64,000 nucleotides of DNA from Variovorax sp. Sphag1AA (lineage in GTDB: Bacteria; Pseudomonadota; Gammaproteobacteria; Burkholderiales; Burkholderiaceae_C): assembly GCF_014192575.1 (NCBI RefSeq), contig NZ_JACHYC010000008.1:124001-188000 (forward strand). Reading direction: 5' to 3'. Below the pieces are notes generated by a model that was not told the DNA's origin, ran no database searches, and saw only the letters and a program-made list of their open reading frames with translations. This document shows positions 43,749-53,041 of the stretch, in pieces. Within the stretch, counting starts at the first letter, position 1. Every line of letters starts with the position of its first letter. The position numbers and the translations under genes are program-made.

Positions 43749-46700
43749 TCAGGCTTTCTCGATGTTGACCACGAAGGACTTGAACTCGGGCGTCTGCGTG
43801 TTGGCGTCTCCGACGAATGGCGTCAGCGTGTTCACCAGGTAGCCCTTGCGCGCAAGACCCACGAAGCCCCAGTGGTTGGGCAGGCCCACGGTATCGATCT
43901 TGCGGCCATCGACATCGAGCTGCGGAATGCGCTTGGTGACCAGTGCCACTGCCTTGATGAAGCCCCGGTTCGAGCTGACCTTGACCTGGTCGCCGTTAGC
44001 GATGCCCTTGGCCTTCGCAAGCTCCTCGCCGATCTCGACGAACTGCTGCGGCTGGATGATCGCGCTGGTCTTGACGTTCTTCGTCCAGTAGTGGAAGTGC
44101 TCGGTGAGCCGGTAGCTCGTCGCGACGAACGGGAACTCCTTCGCGGTGCCGAAGGCTTCGAGGTCGCCCTTGAACACGCGCGCGGCGGGATTCGATCGCG
44201 CCTTCGGGTTGTTGGGATGCATCGGATTGGCGGCCAGCGGCGTCTCGAAGGGTTCGTAATGCTCCGGCAGCGGACCTTCCGCCATGCCGGTGGGCGCAAA
44301 CAGCCGCGCGACACCCTCGGAGGTCATGATGAAAGGCTGCACACGATCGGCGTCCGATGGATTCGCGTCGGGCCGGATGTCCGGCACGTCCGCGCCACCC
44401 CAGCTCGATCCGGTCCACTGCACGAGCTTGCGTGTCGCGTCCCACGGCTTGCCGTCGGGCGCGCTCGACGCAGCGTTGTAGAGGATGCGCCGGTTGGCCG
44501 GCCACGCCCACGACCACGCAAGCGTCTGGCCGATGCCCCAAGGATCGGCGCTGTCGCGGCGGGCCATCTGGTTGCCGGCCTGCGTCCATGCGCCGCAATA
44601 GACCCAGCAGCCGGACGCGGTGCTGCCGTCATCCCGCAATTGGCCGAAGCCAGAGAGCTGGTCGCCGGCCTTGACGAGCACCTTGCTCTTGTCCGCCGGA
44701 TCGGTGAGGTCGGTGATGGCCCGGCCGTTGTATTCCTTCGCAAGTTCCTCGGCCGATGGGCTGTGCGGGATCTTGTAGGGCCAGGTCAGCTTGACGATCG
44801 GATCGGGGAAGGCGCCGCCATCCTTCTGATAGGCCGACCGCACGCGGATGAACAGGTCCGCGATGATCTCGGCATCACCGCGCGCTTCGCCCGGCGGCTC
44901 CGCGCCCTTCCAGTGCCACTGCAGCCAGCGGCCGGAGTTGGTGAGCGAGCCCTCTTCTTCAGCAAAGCAGGTGCACGGCAGACGGAAGACGGTGGTCTGG
45001 ATCTCCGCAGTCTTCACATCGTTGTGCTCGCCGTGGTTCTTCCAGAACTCGGCGGTCTCGGTCTGCAGCGGATCGATGCTCACCAGGAACTTCAGCTTCG
45101 AGAGCCCCGCAACGATCTTCTTCTTGTTCGGGAACGAGCCTACCGGATTGAAGCCCTGGCAGATGTAGCCGTTGAGCTTGCCCTGGTTCATGAGCTCGAA
45201 GGCCTGCAGCACGTCATACAGCTTGTCGATCTTGGGCAGGTAATGGAACGCCCACTGGTTCTCCGCGGTTGCGGCATCACCCCACCATGACTTCTGGAAG
45301 CTGACGAAGAACTTCGGATAGTTCTGCCAGTAGCTCATCTGGTTGGGGCGCAGCGGCTTGAGCGCGCGGGTCTTGTAGTAGGTCTCCAGGTCCTGCTCGG
45401 ACTCCGTCGCGAGCGACATGTAGCCCGTGAGCGAGTTCGACAGCAGCCCGAGATCCGTGAGCCCCTGAATGTTGCTGTGCCCGCGCAGCGCGTTCATGCC
45501 GCCGCCCGCAACCCCGATGTTGCCAAGCAGCAGTTGCACGATCGCACCCGTGCGGATCATCTGCGAGCCCTGGCTGTGCTGCGTCCAGCCGAGCGCGTAC
45601 ATGATCGTCATCGTGCGGTTGGGCACCGAGGTCGATGCGATGTATTCACAGACCTTCAGGAACTTGTCCTGCGGCGTGCCGGTGATGCGGCTCACCATTT
45701 CGGGCGTGTAGCGCGAGTAGTGGCTCTTCATGACCTGCAGCACGCACCTCGGATGCTGCATCGTCATGTCGACCTTTGCGAAGCCCTGCTCGTCGAGTTC
45801 GTAGCCCCAACTCTTGTTGTCGTAGCGGCGCTTGCTCTCGTCATAGCCGGAGAAGATGCCGTCCTCGAAGCCGAAGGCCTCGCCCACGATGAAGGGCGCA
45901 TTCGTGTAGTTGCGTACGTACTCGTGCTGGATCTTGTCCTGGCTCAGCAGGTAGTTGATGACGCCGCCCAGGAAGGCGATGTCGCTGCCCGCGCGAATCG
46001 GCGCGTAGAAGTCGGCCATCGCGGCGGAGCGCGTGAAGCGCGGGTCAACCACCACGAGATCGGCGCGGTTGTGGTGCTTGGCCTCGATCACCCATTTGAA
46101 GCCGCACGGATGCGCCTCGGCGGCATTGCCGCCCATGATCAAAACCAGATTCGCGTTCTTGATGTCGACCCAGTGGTTCGTCATCGCACCGCGCCCAAAC
46201 GTCGGGGCCAGACCGGCCACCGTCGGGGCGTGTCAGACGCGCGCCTGATTGTCGAAGACCAGCATCCCCATCGAGCGCATCGCCTTGTGCGTGATGTAGC
46301 CCGATTCGTTGGAGGATGCGGATGCGCACAGCATGCCGGTGCTGGTCCAGCGGTTGACCACCTTGCCGTCGGCATTGTTGGCGACGAAGTTCGCGTCGCG
46401 GTCTTCCTTGAGCAGCTTGGCGATGCGCGACATCGCCTCGTCCCAGCTGATGCGCTTCCAGGCGTCGGTGCCGGGCTCGCGCACCTCGGGGTACTTGAGC
46501 CGCAACGGGCTGTGGACGAAGTCGAGGAGCCCGGCGCCCTTCGGGCACAGCGTGCCGCGGTTCACCGGATGGTCGGGATCGCCCTCGATGTGGATGATGT
46601 CGGTCACCACGTTCTTGGCGCGATCGCCAAGCCCGTACATGATGATCCCGCAGCCCACGGAGCAATACGGACAGGTGTTGCGCGTCTCGGTCGCGCGCGC

Positions 46701-46820
46701 CAGCTTGAAGTGGCGCGTCTCCGCAAGTGCCGCGGTGGGAGAGAACCCCAGCGCGACCAGGCTGGAAGCGGCCAGCCCGGCTCCGCTCACACGAAAGAAC
46801 TGCCTTCGGTTCATGTCCAT
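43749..46820 (-). CDS. fdoG: Formate dehydrogenase-O catalytic subunit, selenocysteine-containing
   Basis: A 1023-residue molybdopterin enzyme that oxidises formate in the periplasm. A twin-arginine signal (NRRQFFRVSG) and a [4Fe-4S] motif (CPYCSVGCG near residue 53) open the protein. An in-frame TGA at 46233-46235 falls at residue 196, in the context FDNQARV-U-HAPTVAGLAP, the same position and context as Sec196 of E. coli FdnG. The protein then continues without interruption to residue 1023. A SECIS hairpin follows the TGA. I chose the ATG at 46820 for its GGAG site and signal. Automatic annotation would wrongly split it into two genes. Confidence 0.96.
46189..46232 (-). promoter_or_regulatory. 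SECIS element of fdoG
   Basis: Directly after the TGA the minus strand forms a hairpin. The lower stem is CGCCC/GGGCG and the apical stem GGCC/GGCC closes a GGTCT loop at 46214-46210. The loop begins after 18 nt, the same distance as the GGUCU loop of E. coli fdhF. This is the SelB recognition element that recodes UGA as selenocysteine. Confidence 0.88.
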
Positions 46821-46931
46821 TGGATGTCTCCGGCGTTGGCGCTTGCGCGCCCGTTCTCCACGGGGCGCTGCGCTACGCCCGGTACGGTGCCGCAAAACAT
46901 AGCACGGGCGATTCGCGGTGTCCACGAGGGC

Positions 46932-47255
46932 CTATTTGGCAGGTGCGCCGGCGGCCCCGTCGCCACCCGAGGGCGACGGCGTCCCGCCGCTTGCCGCCCC
47001 GCCCTTTTCCTGGTTGCCGGCCAATCCGCCGACTGCACTGGCGCCGTCCGAAGGCCCGTGTCCCGAGCCGCCCTGGACCACGTCGCTGGCGTGCGGGGAC
47101 TGCGGCGTGACGGTCGCAGCGGGGTGCGCCGGGTCCGTTGCCGGCGAGGACTGCGGCGCGTCAGCCTTGGGCGGCGACGGCTTCGGATCGCACGCACTCA
47201 GCGACAGGACCGCTGCCAGAGCCACGAGAACGAGGGGTGGATGAAAGTTCCGCAT
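46932..47255 (-). CDS. Small proline/glycine-rich lipoprotein
   Basis: A 107-residue protein with a clear lipoprotein signal (LAAVLSLSAC, cysteine 22). The rest is low-complexity: proline, serine, alanine and glycine make up most of it (PKPSPPKADAPQ; GGAASGGTPSPSGG). No folded domain can be recognised; it is probably an extended, disordered lipid-anchored peptide in the periplasm. It lies between fdoG, on the same strand, and the divergent pstS gene. Function unknown. Confidence 0.72.
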   Translation of the reverse strand: MRNFHPPLVLVALAAVLSLSACDPKPSPPKADAPQSSPATDPAHPAATVTPQSPHASDVVQGGSGHGPSDGASAVGGLAGNQEKGGAASGGTPSPSGGDGAAGAPAK

Positions 47256-47403
47256 GCCTGCACCCTAGCGGCCCCAGGTCGCGCGACTGTAGGCGGAAGC
47301 CCTGTTTCGCAGCCCTCGCTCGACGCTGTGCATCGGCCATTCGGCGTGTTGGCAAGCCCGGGTGCCCCCCGCATACTGCCCGACGCTTGGAGGAATCACG
47401 ACC

Positions 47404-48429
47404 ATGGCAATGCAGAACGGCCTTCGCGCCCTTCAGACCATGCTGGGATTGACCGCCACGATGCTCATGGCCCAGCCGGCATCCGCCACGGACATCACCG
47501 GTTCCGGCTCGACCTTTGTCTATCCGGTCATGCTCCGATGGGCCTCCGGCTACTACAACAACGAAAAGGTCAAGGTCAACTACCAGGCGATCGGCTCCGG
47601 CAGCGGCATCCAGCAGGTCAAGGCCGGCCAGGTGGCCTTCGGTGCGTCGGACAAGCCCCTGCCACCGGATGAACTCAAGGCCGCCGACTTGATGCAGTTC
47701 CCACTCGTGATCGGTGGCGTGGTGCCGGTGGTGAATCTCGACGGCGTCGCGCCCGGTCGGTTGAAGTTCACGGGCGAACTGCTCGCCGACATCTACCTCG
47801 GCAAGGTCACGAACTGGAACGACGCAGCCATCGCCGCGCTGAACCCCGACGTGGGGCTGCCGAGCCTGAAGATCACGGCCATGCATCGGCTGGACGCGTC
47901 GGGCACGACCTTCAATTTCGTCAACTACCTCTCCAAGGTCAGCGACGAGTGGAAGACCAAGGTCGGCGAAGGCACGATGGTCAAGTGGCCGGCCGGAAGC
48001 GGTGGCAGCGGGAACGACGGGGTGGCCCGCTACGTGAACTACGTGAAAGGGTCGATCGGCTATGTCGAGCTCGCCTATGCGCTCGAACACAAGATGACCT
48101 ATCCGATGCTGAAGAACAAGAGCGGCGCCTTCGTCGGGCCCACGCCCGCGAGCTTCGAGGCCGCGGCTGCGAGCACCGGCTGGACGAGCCCGGACTTCTA
48201 CGAGGTGCTGACCGATGCGTCCGGTGATGCGTCCTGGCCGATCACCGCGACCACATTCGCATTGATGCCGCGAAACCCCCGGAAGCCGGAGCAGGCGGCC
48301 GAGGCATTGCGCTTCTTCAAATGGTCGCTGGAGCAAGGCAAGGCGGACGCACGGGCGCTCAACTACGTGCCGCTGCCCGACAGCCTCGTGCAGCGGATCG
48401 AAGCCTACTGGGCCGAGCCGGCCAAATAG
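47404..48429 (+). CDS. pstS: Phosphate-binding protein PstS
   Basis: A 341-residue periplasmic phosphate-binding protein. The signal ends after ASA near residue 28. Family motifs are TGSGSTFVYPVMLRW near 31 (phosphate loop), QAIGSGSGIQQVKAGQVAFGASD in two blocks near 60-82 and RLDASGTTFNFVNYLS near 162. A GGAGG site lies about ten bases before the ATG at 47404. The pstCAB and phoU genes are not next to it, so it is an isolated copy, possibly a second, phosphate-starvation-induced binding protein. Its 3' end overlaps psd on the other strand by 25 bp. Confidence 0.93.
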   Translation: MAMQNGLRALQTMLGLTATMLMAQPASATDITGSGSTFVYPVMLRWASGYYNNEKVKVNYQAIGSGSGIQQVKAGQVAFGASDKPLPPDELKAADLMQFPLVIGGVVPVVNLDGVAPGRLKFTGELLADIYLGKVTNWNDAAIAALNPDVGLPSLKITAMHRLDASGTTFNFVNYLSKVSDEWKTKVGEGTMVKWPAGSGGSGNDGVARYVNYVKGSIGYVELAYALEHKMTYPMLKNKSGAFVGPTPASFEAAAASTGWTSPDFYEVLTDASGDASWPITATTFALMPRNPRKPEQAAEALRFFKWSLEQGKADARALNYVPLPDSLVQRIEAYWAEPAK

Positions 48430-49298
48430 CCGGGCAACTTCATCAGCGCCTGCCCCATCCGGATGCGCGTGCCGGACTCGATGCCCTCGGCCAAAGCAAA
48501 GCCCTTCGGCGCGAACACGATGATGGTCGAGCCATGCTCGAACCAGCCCATCTCCTGGCCCTTGCGATAGGGTGCATCGCAATCCATGCGCGTCGGGCCG
48601 CTCCAGCCGAGGTTCAGCAGTGCATCGAGGCAATGCAGCCGCAGGCTCGCGACCAGGATGGCTGCCACCGGCACCAGTGCGATGCGGTGCCCGCCCGCAT
48701 GCAGGCGCGTGTGGACCGCCGCGCGCACATTGCGGCAGAAGAGGCGCTCCACGCGTTTTAGCGCGATCGGGTTCACGTTCCAGGTGTCGCCCGACATGTA
48801 GTTGACCCGCTCGACCGTGCAGTCGTGGGGCGCATGGAAGCGGTGGTACATGCTCGACGTCAGCCGGAGCGTCACGAAAGTGCCGTCACGGAAAGGCTCC
48901 GCGGATCGTGCATCGCCGAACAGGTCGGCCATCGCATACGGGAAACCCTTGGCCTGGAAGACCTCCATCCCGTTCACCGTCCCGCAGGCGCCGACGATGG
49001 CATCGCATGGGCTTGCGAGCACATCCTCGCGCGCATCGACGACGCGGGCGCCCTCCTTCAACTCGCGGGTGAAGCAGTCGTGCATGCTGTCGAAGCGTGT
49101 TTTCTTCGCCTCGCTCAGGTCGAGTTCGGTGAAGAGCCGCCACACGCCGATCGAAAGATCGCGCACCACAGGATTGCGGATCTTGCTGAACCAGCCCATG
49201 AAGCGCGTCAGCGCGATGCGGGGTACCCGGTTGGTGAGCAGGAAGTTGATGTCTTCCTGCTGCAACAGGGCATCACGTGTTTGTCGAAGTGTTTTCAT
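48405..49298 (-). CDS. psd: Phosphatidylserine decarboxylase (proenzyme)
   Basis: A 297-residue membrane-associated enzyme that makes phosphatidylethanolamine. The self-cleavage site is in FEHGSTIIVF near residue 253 (the LGST motif in its HGST variant), where the serine becomes the pyruvoyl group. Other conserved parts are YHRFHAPHDC near 152 and SPCDAIVG near 95. It is of the length of type I E. coli-like enzymes. It is divergent from the class III aminotransferase gene, with 62 bp between. Confidence 0.93.
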   Translation of the reverse strand: MKTLRQTRDALLQQEDINFLLTNRVPRIALTRFMGWFSKIRNPVVRDLSIGVWRLFTELDLSEAKKTRFDSMHDCFTRELKEGARVVDAREDVLASPCDAIVGACGTVNGMEVFQAKGFPYAMADLFGDARSAEPFRDGTFVTLRLTSSMYHRFHAPHDCTVERVNYMSGDTWNVNPIALKRVERLFCRNVRAAVHTRLHAGGHRIALVPVAAILVASLRLHCLDALLNLGWSGPTRMDCDAPYRKGQEMGWFEHGSTIIVFAPKGFALAEGIESGTRIRMGQALMKLPGYLAGSAQ

Positions 49299-49360
49299 GA
49301 GCGCGTCAAGAAGCTGAGATAGACCGTGGGGTGTTCGCTGTTCATTGCAATAAAGAGTTC

Positions 49361-51016
49361 ATGAGCCAGACATTCCTTCTCTCTTCCGTCGCGCTTGCGG
49401 CGCTCGCCGCTTCCGCGGTTCCGGCCTGGCGCCGGCTCGAGCTTTCGCGCGCCAAGCATCCTTCGCTGACCGGCCATTCGCGCATGGCCAAACGGGTCGC
49501 GGCGCAGCTTCCGGGCTACGCCTACGACGACCAGCGCTTCTACGATTCCGACGGCGCGCCGGACGACGTGGTGGCCCGGCGCCGGGCCGGCTTCGAGGCG
49601 CTGTCGCGGCTCCTGAAGACCCGCCATGCGCAGTCGATCGCGGCCACGCGCGCGGCACGCCCCTCGGTGTCGGACCTGCAGTTCACCAGCAGCTACCGGG
49701 TGCCCTTCCAGTACAGCCCGCATGTGCGCGAGCACCTCCCGGTGGGCGCCTTCATGCAGTCCGCGAACGGCGTCATGCTGCGCGACCTGGATGGGCAGGA
49801 GTTCTACGACCTCACCGGTTCGTACGGCGTCAACCTGCTCGGCGTGGACTTCTACAAGGAGTGCATCGCAGAGGGCAGCCGGCTTGCCGAGCCACTCGGG
49901 CCGGTGCTCGGCGCCTATCACCCCTGCGTGCTGGAGAACGTGCATCGGCTGCGCGAGATCTCCGGGCAGGACGAGGTGTCGTTCCACATGTCCGGCACCG
50001 AGGCCGTGATGCAGGCGGTGCGGCTGGCGCGCTATCACACGCGGCGCACGCATCTCGTGCGCTTCTGCGGCGCCTATCACGGCTGGTGGGAAGACGTGCA
50101 GCCCGGCGTGGGCAACCCGCTGCAACCGCACGAGACCTACACCCTGCGCGAGATGGACGAGCGGTCGCTGCGCGTGCTGCGCAAGCGCCGCGACATCGCC
50201 TGCGTGCTGGTCAATCCGCTGCAGGCGCTGCATCCCAACTCCGGCGCGCCCGGCGATTCGTCGCTGGTCGACAGCAGCAGGCGTGCGAGCTTCGACCGCG
50301 TCGCCTACACCGAGTGGCTGCACAAGCTGCGCCAGGTCTGCACCGAGCGCGGCATCGTGCTGATCCTCGACGAGATCTTCGTGGGCTTCCGGCTCGCGCC
50401 CGGCGGTGCGCAGGAGTACTTCGGGGTGAAGGCGGACATGGTGACCTACGGCAAGACACTGGGCGGCGGTTTGCCGGTCGGCGTGGTCTGCGGACGGGCC
50501 GATCTGATGAAGCGCTACCGCGAGGAGCGCCCGGCCGACATCTGCTTCGCGCGTGGCACCTTCAACGCGCATCCCTACGTGATGGGCGCGATGTACGCCT
50601 TCCTGAGGCGCATCGACGAGCCGGAAGTCCGGGTGCTCTACGACGACCTCGACGAACGCTGGAACCGCCGCGCACGCGACCTCAACGACCGGCTCGAACA
50701 GGCCGGGCTGCCGGTGCGCGTGGCCAACATCTCGTCGATCTGGACCGTGCTCTACACCTCGCCCGGCCGCTACAACTGGCTGCTGCAGTACTACCTGCGC
50801 GCGCAGCGGCTGGCACTGAGCTGGGTCGGCAGCGGCCGGTTGATCTTCAGCCTCAACTACACCGATGCCGATTTCGAGCAAGTGGCCGAAAGGTTCGTCG
50901 CCGCGGCCCGGCAGATGCAGCAGGACGGCTGGTGGTCGCACGACGCCGCGCTGACCAACAAGGCAATCAAGCGCGGCATCCTGCGCGAGATGCTCGCGCA
51001 GCGATTCGGAATCTGA
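49361..51016 (+). CDS. Membrane-anchored class III aminotransferase
   Basis: A 551-residue PLP enzyme of the glutamate-1-semialdehyde aminomutase group. The catalytic part starts near residue 125. PLP contacts are visible at FHMSGTEAVMQAVRLAR near 209, the aspartate in LILDEIFVGFRLAPGG near 335, and the lysine in TYGKTLGGGLPVGVV near 366. Unusually, it has about 100 extra N-terminal residues that begin with a hydrophobic helix (FLLSSVALAALAASAVP), so it is probably tethered to the inner membrane. Its neighbours are lipid genes, which suggests a lipid or lipid-derived substrate. I use the ATG at 49361. Exact reaction unknown. Confidence 0.85.
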   Translation: MSQTFLLSSVALAALAASAVPAWRRLELSRAKHPSLTGHSRMAKRVAAQLPGYAYDDQRFYDSDGAPDDVVARRRAGFEALSRLLKTRHAQSIAATRAARPSVSDLQFTSSYRVPFQYSPHVREHLPVGAFMQSANGVMLRDLDGQEFYDLTGSYGVNLLGVDFYKECIAEGSRLAEPLGPVLGAYHPCVLENVHRLREISGQDEVSFHMSGTEAVMQAVRLARYHTRRTHLVRFCGAYHGWWEDVQPGVGNPLQPHETYTLREMDERSLRVLRKRRDIACVLVNPLQALHPNSGAPGDSSLVDSSRRASFDRVAYTEWLHKLRQVCTERGIVLILDEIFVGFRLAPGGAQEYFGVKADMVTYGKTLGGGLPVGVVCGRADLMKRYREERPADICFARGTFNAHPYVMGAMYAFLRRIDEPEVRVLYDDLDERWNRRARDLNDRLEQAGLPVRVANISSIWTVLYTSPGRYNWLLQYYLRAQRLALSWVGSGRLIFSLNYTDADFEQVAERFVAAARQMQQDGWWSHDAALTNKAIKRGILREMLAQRFGI

Positions 51017-51022
51017 CGGCAC

Positions 51023-51634
51023 TCAGGCGCGGTGACCGGCCCCGTGCGCGGGGTCGATCAGCTCGCCACGCAGCAGGTACAGGGGCGCGCGGTGGTAGAG
51101 CTTGATGTCGTGGAACGGGTCGGTGAGGATCTTCGTCATCCACACCAGCCCGGTCTTCACGTCCTTGAGCAGGAAGAGATGGAAAGTGCGGAACAGCAGG
51201 CCGCCCGCGCCCAGCACCAGCCATGCGAAGCCGACCTGGCGCACGTAGCCTTCGAACCCGGTGGTTGGGTCCATGAGGCCGAACAGCGTGCGGTCCCACC
51301 ACAGCACGACGGGCACTGCGGCCCACAGTGCCATCAGCACCACCTTGCGGCGCAGGTTGTAGCCGACCTTGATCTCTTCCTTGTATTCGTGCGTGGCGTG
51401 GTTCACCTCGTCGTAGCCCTTGGGCTCGAAGAAGAAGTGGCCCGCCTGGCGACTGGTCATCGACACGCCCCAGCCGATCAGCGCGGCGATCACCGGGTCG
51501 ATGAACAGCATCACGTAGGCGATCACGAAACTGATCGCGCTCACGAGGTGCAGCGACTGGTTGATGCGGCTGTGGTGGTAGTAACGATGATCGTCCCAGC
51601 GCTGGATCTGAAGGTTGCGCAAGAATTCGTTCAC
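51023..51634 (-). CDS. Mpo1/DUF962-like membrane protein (putative 2-hydroxy fatty acid dioxygenase)
   Basis: A 203-residue membrane protein with four to five helices. The histidine layout resembles the Mpo1/YGL010w family: RYYHHSRINQSLHLVS near residue 18 matches the YHH-x3-N-x3-H block, and RQAGHFFFEPKG near 62 matches the GHxxFE block. In yeast, Mpo1 is an iron dioxygenase that removes one carbon from 2-hydroxy fatty acids. This is a motif-level match by eye. The start is GTG at 51634, with AGGAGA seven bases upstream. It is convergent with the aminotransferase gene, six bases away. Confidence 0.65.
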   Translation of the reverse strand: MNEFLRNLQIQRWDDHRYYHHSRINQSLHLVSAISFVIAYVMLFIDPVIAALIGWGVSMTSRQAGHFFFEPKGYDEVNHATHEYKEEIKVGYNLRRKVVLMALWAAVPVVLWWDRTLFGLMDPTTGFEGYVRQVGFAWLVLGAGGLLFRTFHLFLLKDVKTGLVWMTKILTDPFHDIKLYHRAPLYLLRGELIDPAHGAGHRA

Positions 51635-51684
51635 GGGCTCTCCTGTTGGACCTGGGTTGGAACGACGCCGCACGAGCGCAGCGC

Positions 51685-51725
51685 GTGACGGCATCGTGAC
51701 GGGCATGCGTGAATTCTTGGTGACG
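51685..51725. promoter_or_regulatory. PhoB-box-like 11-bp direct repeats
   Basis: On the minus strand CCGTCAC-GATG-CCGTCAC (51702 to 51685) has the 7-4-7 layout of a PhoB box, with both GTCA cores intact (12 of 18 bases agree with CTGTCAT-N4-CTGTCAT). A second, weaker pair lies at 51709-51725. Read on the plus strand, GTGACG-type units start at 51685, 51696, 51709 and 51720, spaced 11, 13 and 11. The site is about 50 bp from the Mpo1-like GTG and from the glycosyltransferase start. PhoB control is inferred. Confidence 0.5.
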
Positions 51726-51775
51726 ATGTGCGGACCGTCATCGCTCTGTCGCCAACAGCCGCCAGCATCCGCGAC

Positions 51776-53020
51776 ATGAGCTCATCGCTTGGTCCGATCG
51801 TTGTCGAGCACATGCCGCCCGCCCGGCGCTCGATGCGCATTGCGGTGGTCACCGAGACCTACCCGCCCGAAGTCAACGGTGTGGCCCTCACCCTGCAGCG
51901 GGTGGTGGAGGGACTGCGCGCACTCCAGCACGACATCCAGCTCGTCCGGCCCCGCCAGACCGACGGCGATCTCGCCCGGCGCCTGGACCGGCTCGACGAG
52001 GTGCTCGTGCGTGGCGTGCCGATCCCGCGCTACCCCGAAATGAAGATGGGCATGCCCGCCAACAAGGCACTGGTGCAACTCTGGAGCCGCCAGCGGCCGG
52101 ACCTGGTCTACATCGCCACCGAGGGACCCCTCGGCTGGTCGGCGCTGCAGATCGCACGCAAGCTCAAGCTGCCCGTGTGCTCGGACTTCCGCACCAACTT
52201 TCATGTCTACAGCCGGCACTACGGCATCGGCTGGCTGTACCGGCCGATCATGAGCTACCTGCGCAAGTTCCATAACCGCACCGCTTTCACGATGGTGCCC
52301 AGCGAGAGCCTCCGGCAGCAGTTGCGCGGCCACGGCTTCGAGCGCCTGATGCTGGTCACGCGCGGAGTCGACACCGAGCAGTTCACGCCCGCGCGTCGCA
52401 GCGAGGCATTGCGTGCGCAATGGGGTGTCTCTCCGGACACGCCGGTCGCGCTCTACGTGGGGCGGCTGGCCACCGAGAAGAACCTCGACGCACTGGCCAA
52501 TGCCTTCCGCGCGATGCAGGCACAGGATGCGGCTACGCGCCTCGTGGTGGTGGGCGAAGGCCCTGCCGCGCCCCAGCTCGCTGCCGCGGTGCCCGACGCG
52601 ATCTTTGCCGGCACGCGCCGCGGAGAGGACCTCGGCGCGCACTATGCCTCGAGCGATCTGTTCATCTTTCCGAGCATGACGGAGACCTTCGGCAACGTGA
52701 CGCTCGAGGCCATGGCCAGCGGACTCGCGGTGCTGGCCTACGACCATGCAAGTGCCGGACAGATGATTCACAGCGGCAGCAATGGCCTGCTCGCACCGCT
52801 CGGCGACGAGCCGACCTTCGTCCGGCTGGCGCGCGAACTCGTGGCCGGCGGCCGTGACGCCGCGCGGCAGATGGGCCTGCGTGCGCGCGAGAGCGCCGGC
52901 GAAGCAGGCTGGGACCGCATCGTCGCGCAGGTGGAAGAAGTGCTCTACGCCACCATCGCCGCGGGAGAGACGTCACAAGTGGCCGATGCGCGCGGCCGCA
53001 CCATCGCCGGCGCAGCCTGA
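51776..53020 (+). CDS. GT4 family glycosyltransferase
   Basis: A retaining glycosyltransferase of about 414 residues. The N-terminal fold opens with RIAVVTETYPPEVNGVALTL near residue 20, the pattern of the MgtA/SqdX/Agt group that glycosylates diacylglycerol or mannosylates lipids. The nucleotide-sugar domain has YVGRLATEKNLDALANAF near 240 and the E-x7-E motif in SMTETFGNVTLEAMASG near 298. The start is uncertain: ATGs at 51776, 51812 and 51833 are all in frame and none has a good ribosome site; the conserved fold begins at 51833. Its setting among lipid genes favours a glycolipid product. Confidence 0.85.
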   Translation: MSSSLGPIVVEHMPPARRSMRIAVVTETYPPEVNGVALTLQRVVEGLRALQHDIQLVRPRQTDGDLARRLDRLDEVLVRGVPIPRYPEMKMGMPANKALVQLWSRQRPDLVYIATEGPLGWSALQIARKLKLPVCSDFRTNFHVYSRHYGIGWLYRPIMSYLRKFHNRTAFTMVPSESLRQQLRGHGFERLMLVTRGVDTEQFTPARRSEALRAQWGVSPDTPVALYVGRLATEKNLDALANAFRAMQAQDAATRLVVVGEGPAAPQLAAAVPDAIFAGTRRGEDLGAHYASSDLFIFPSMTETFGNVTLEAMASGLAVLAYDHASAGQMIHSGSNGLLAPLGDEPTFVRLARELVAGGRDAARQMGLRARESAGEAGWDRIVAQVEEVLYATIAAGETSQVADARGRTIAGAA

Positions 53021-53041
53021 AGCGCGTCGAGCACAACGCCG

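Noticed and set aside
46233..46235. The stop codon inside fdoG as a nonsense mutation making a pseudogene.
   Set aside because: Position 196, the flanking residues, the SECIS hairpin and the complete sel genes all support selenocysteine recoding.
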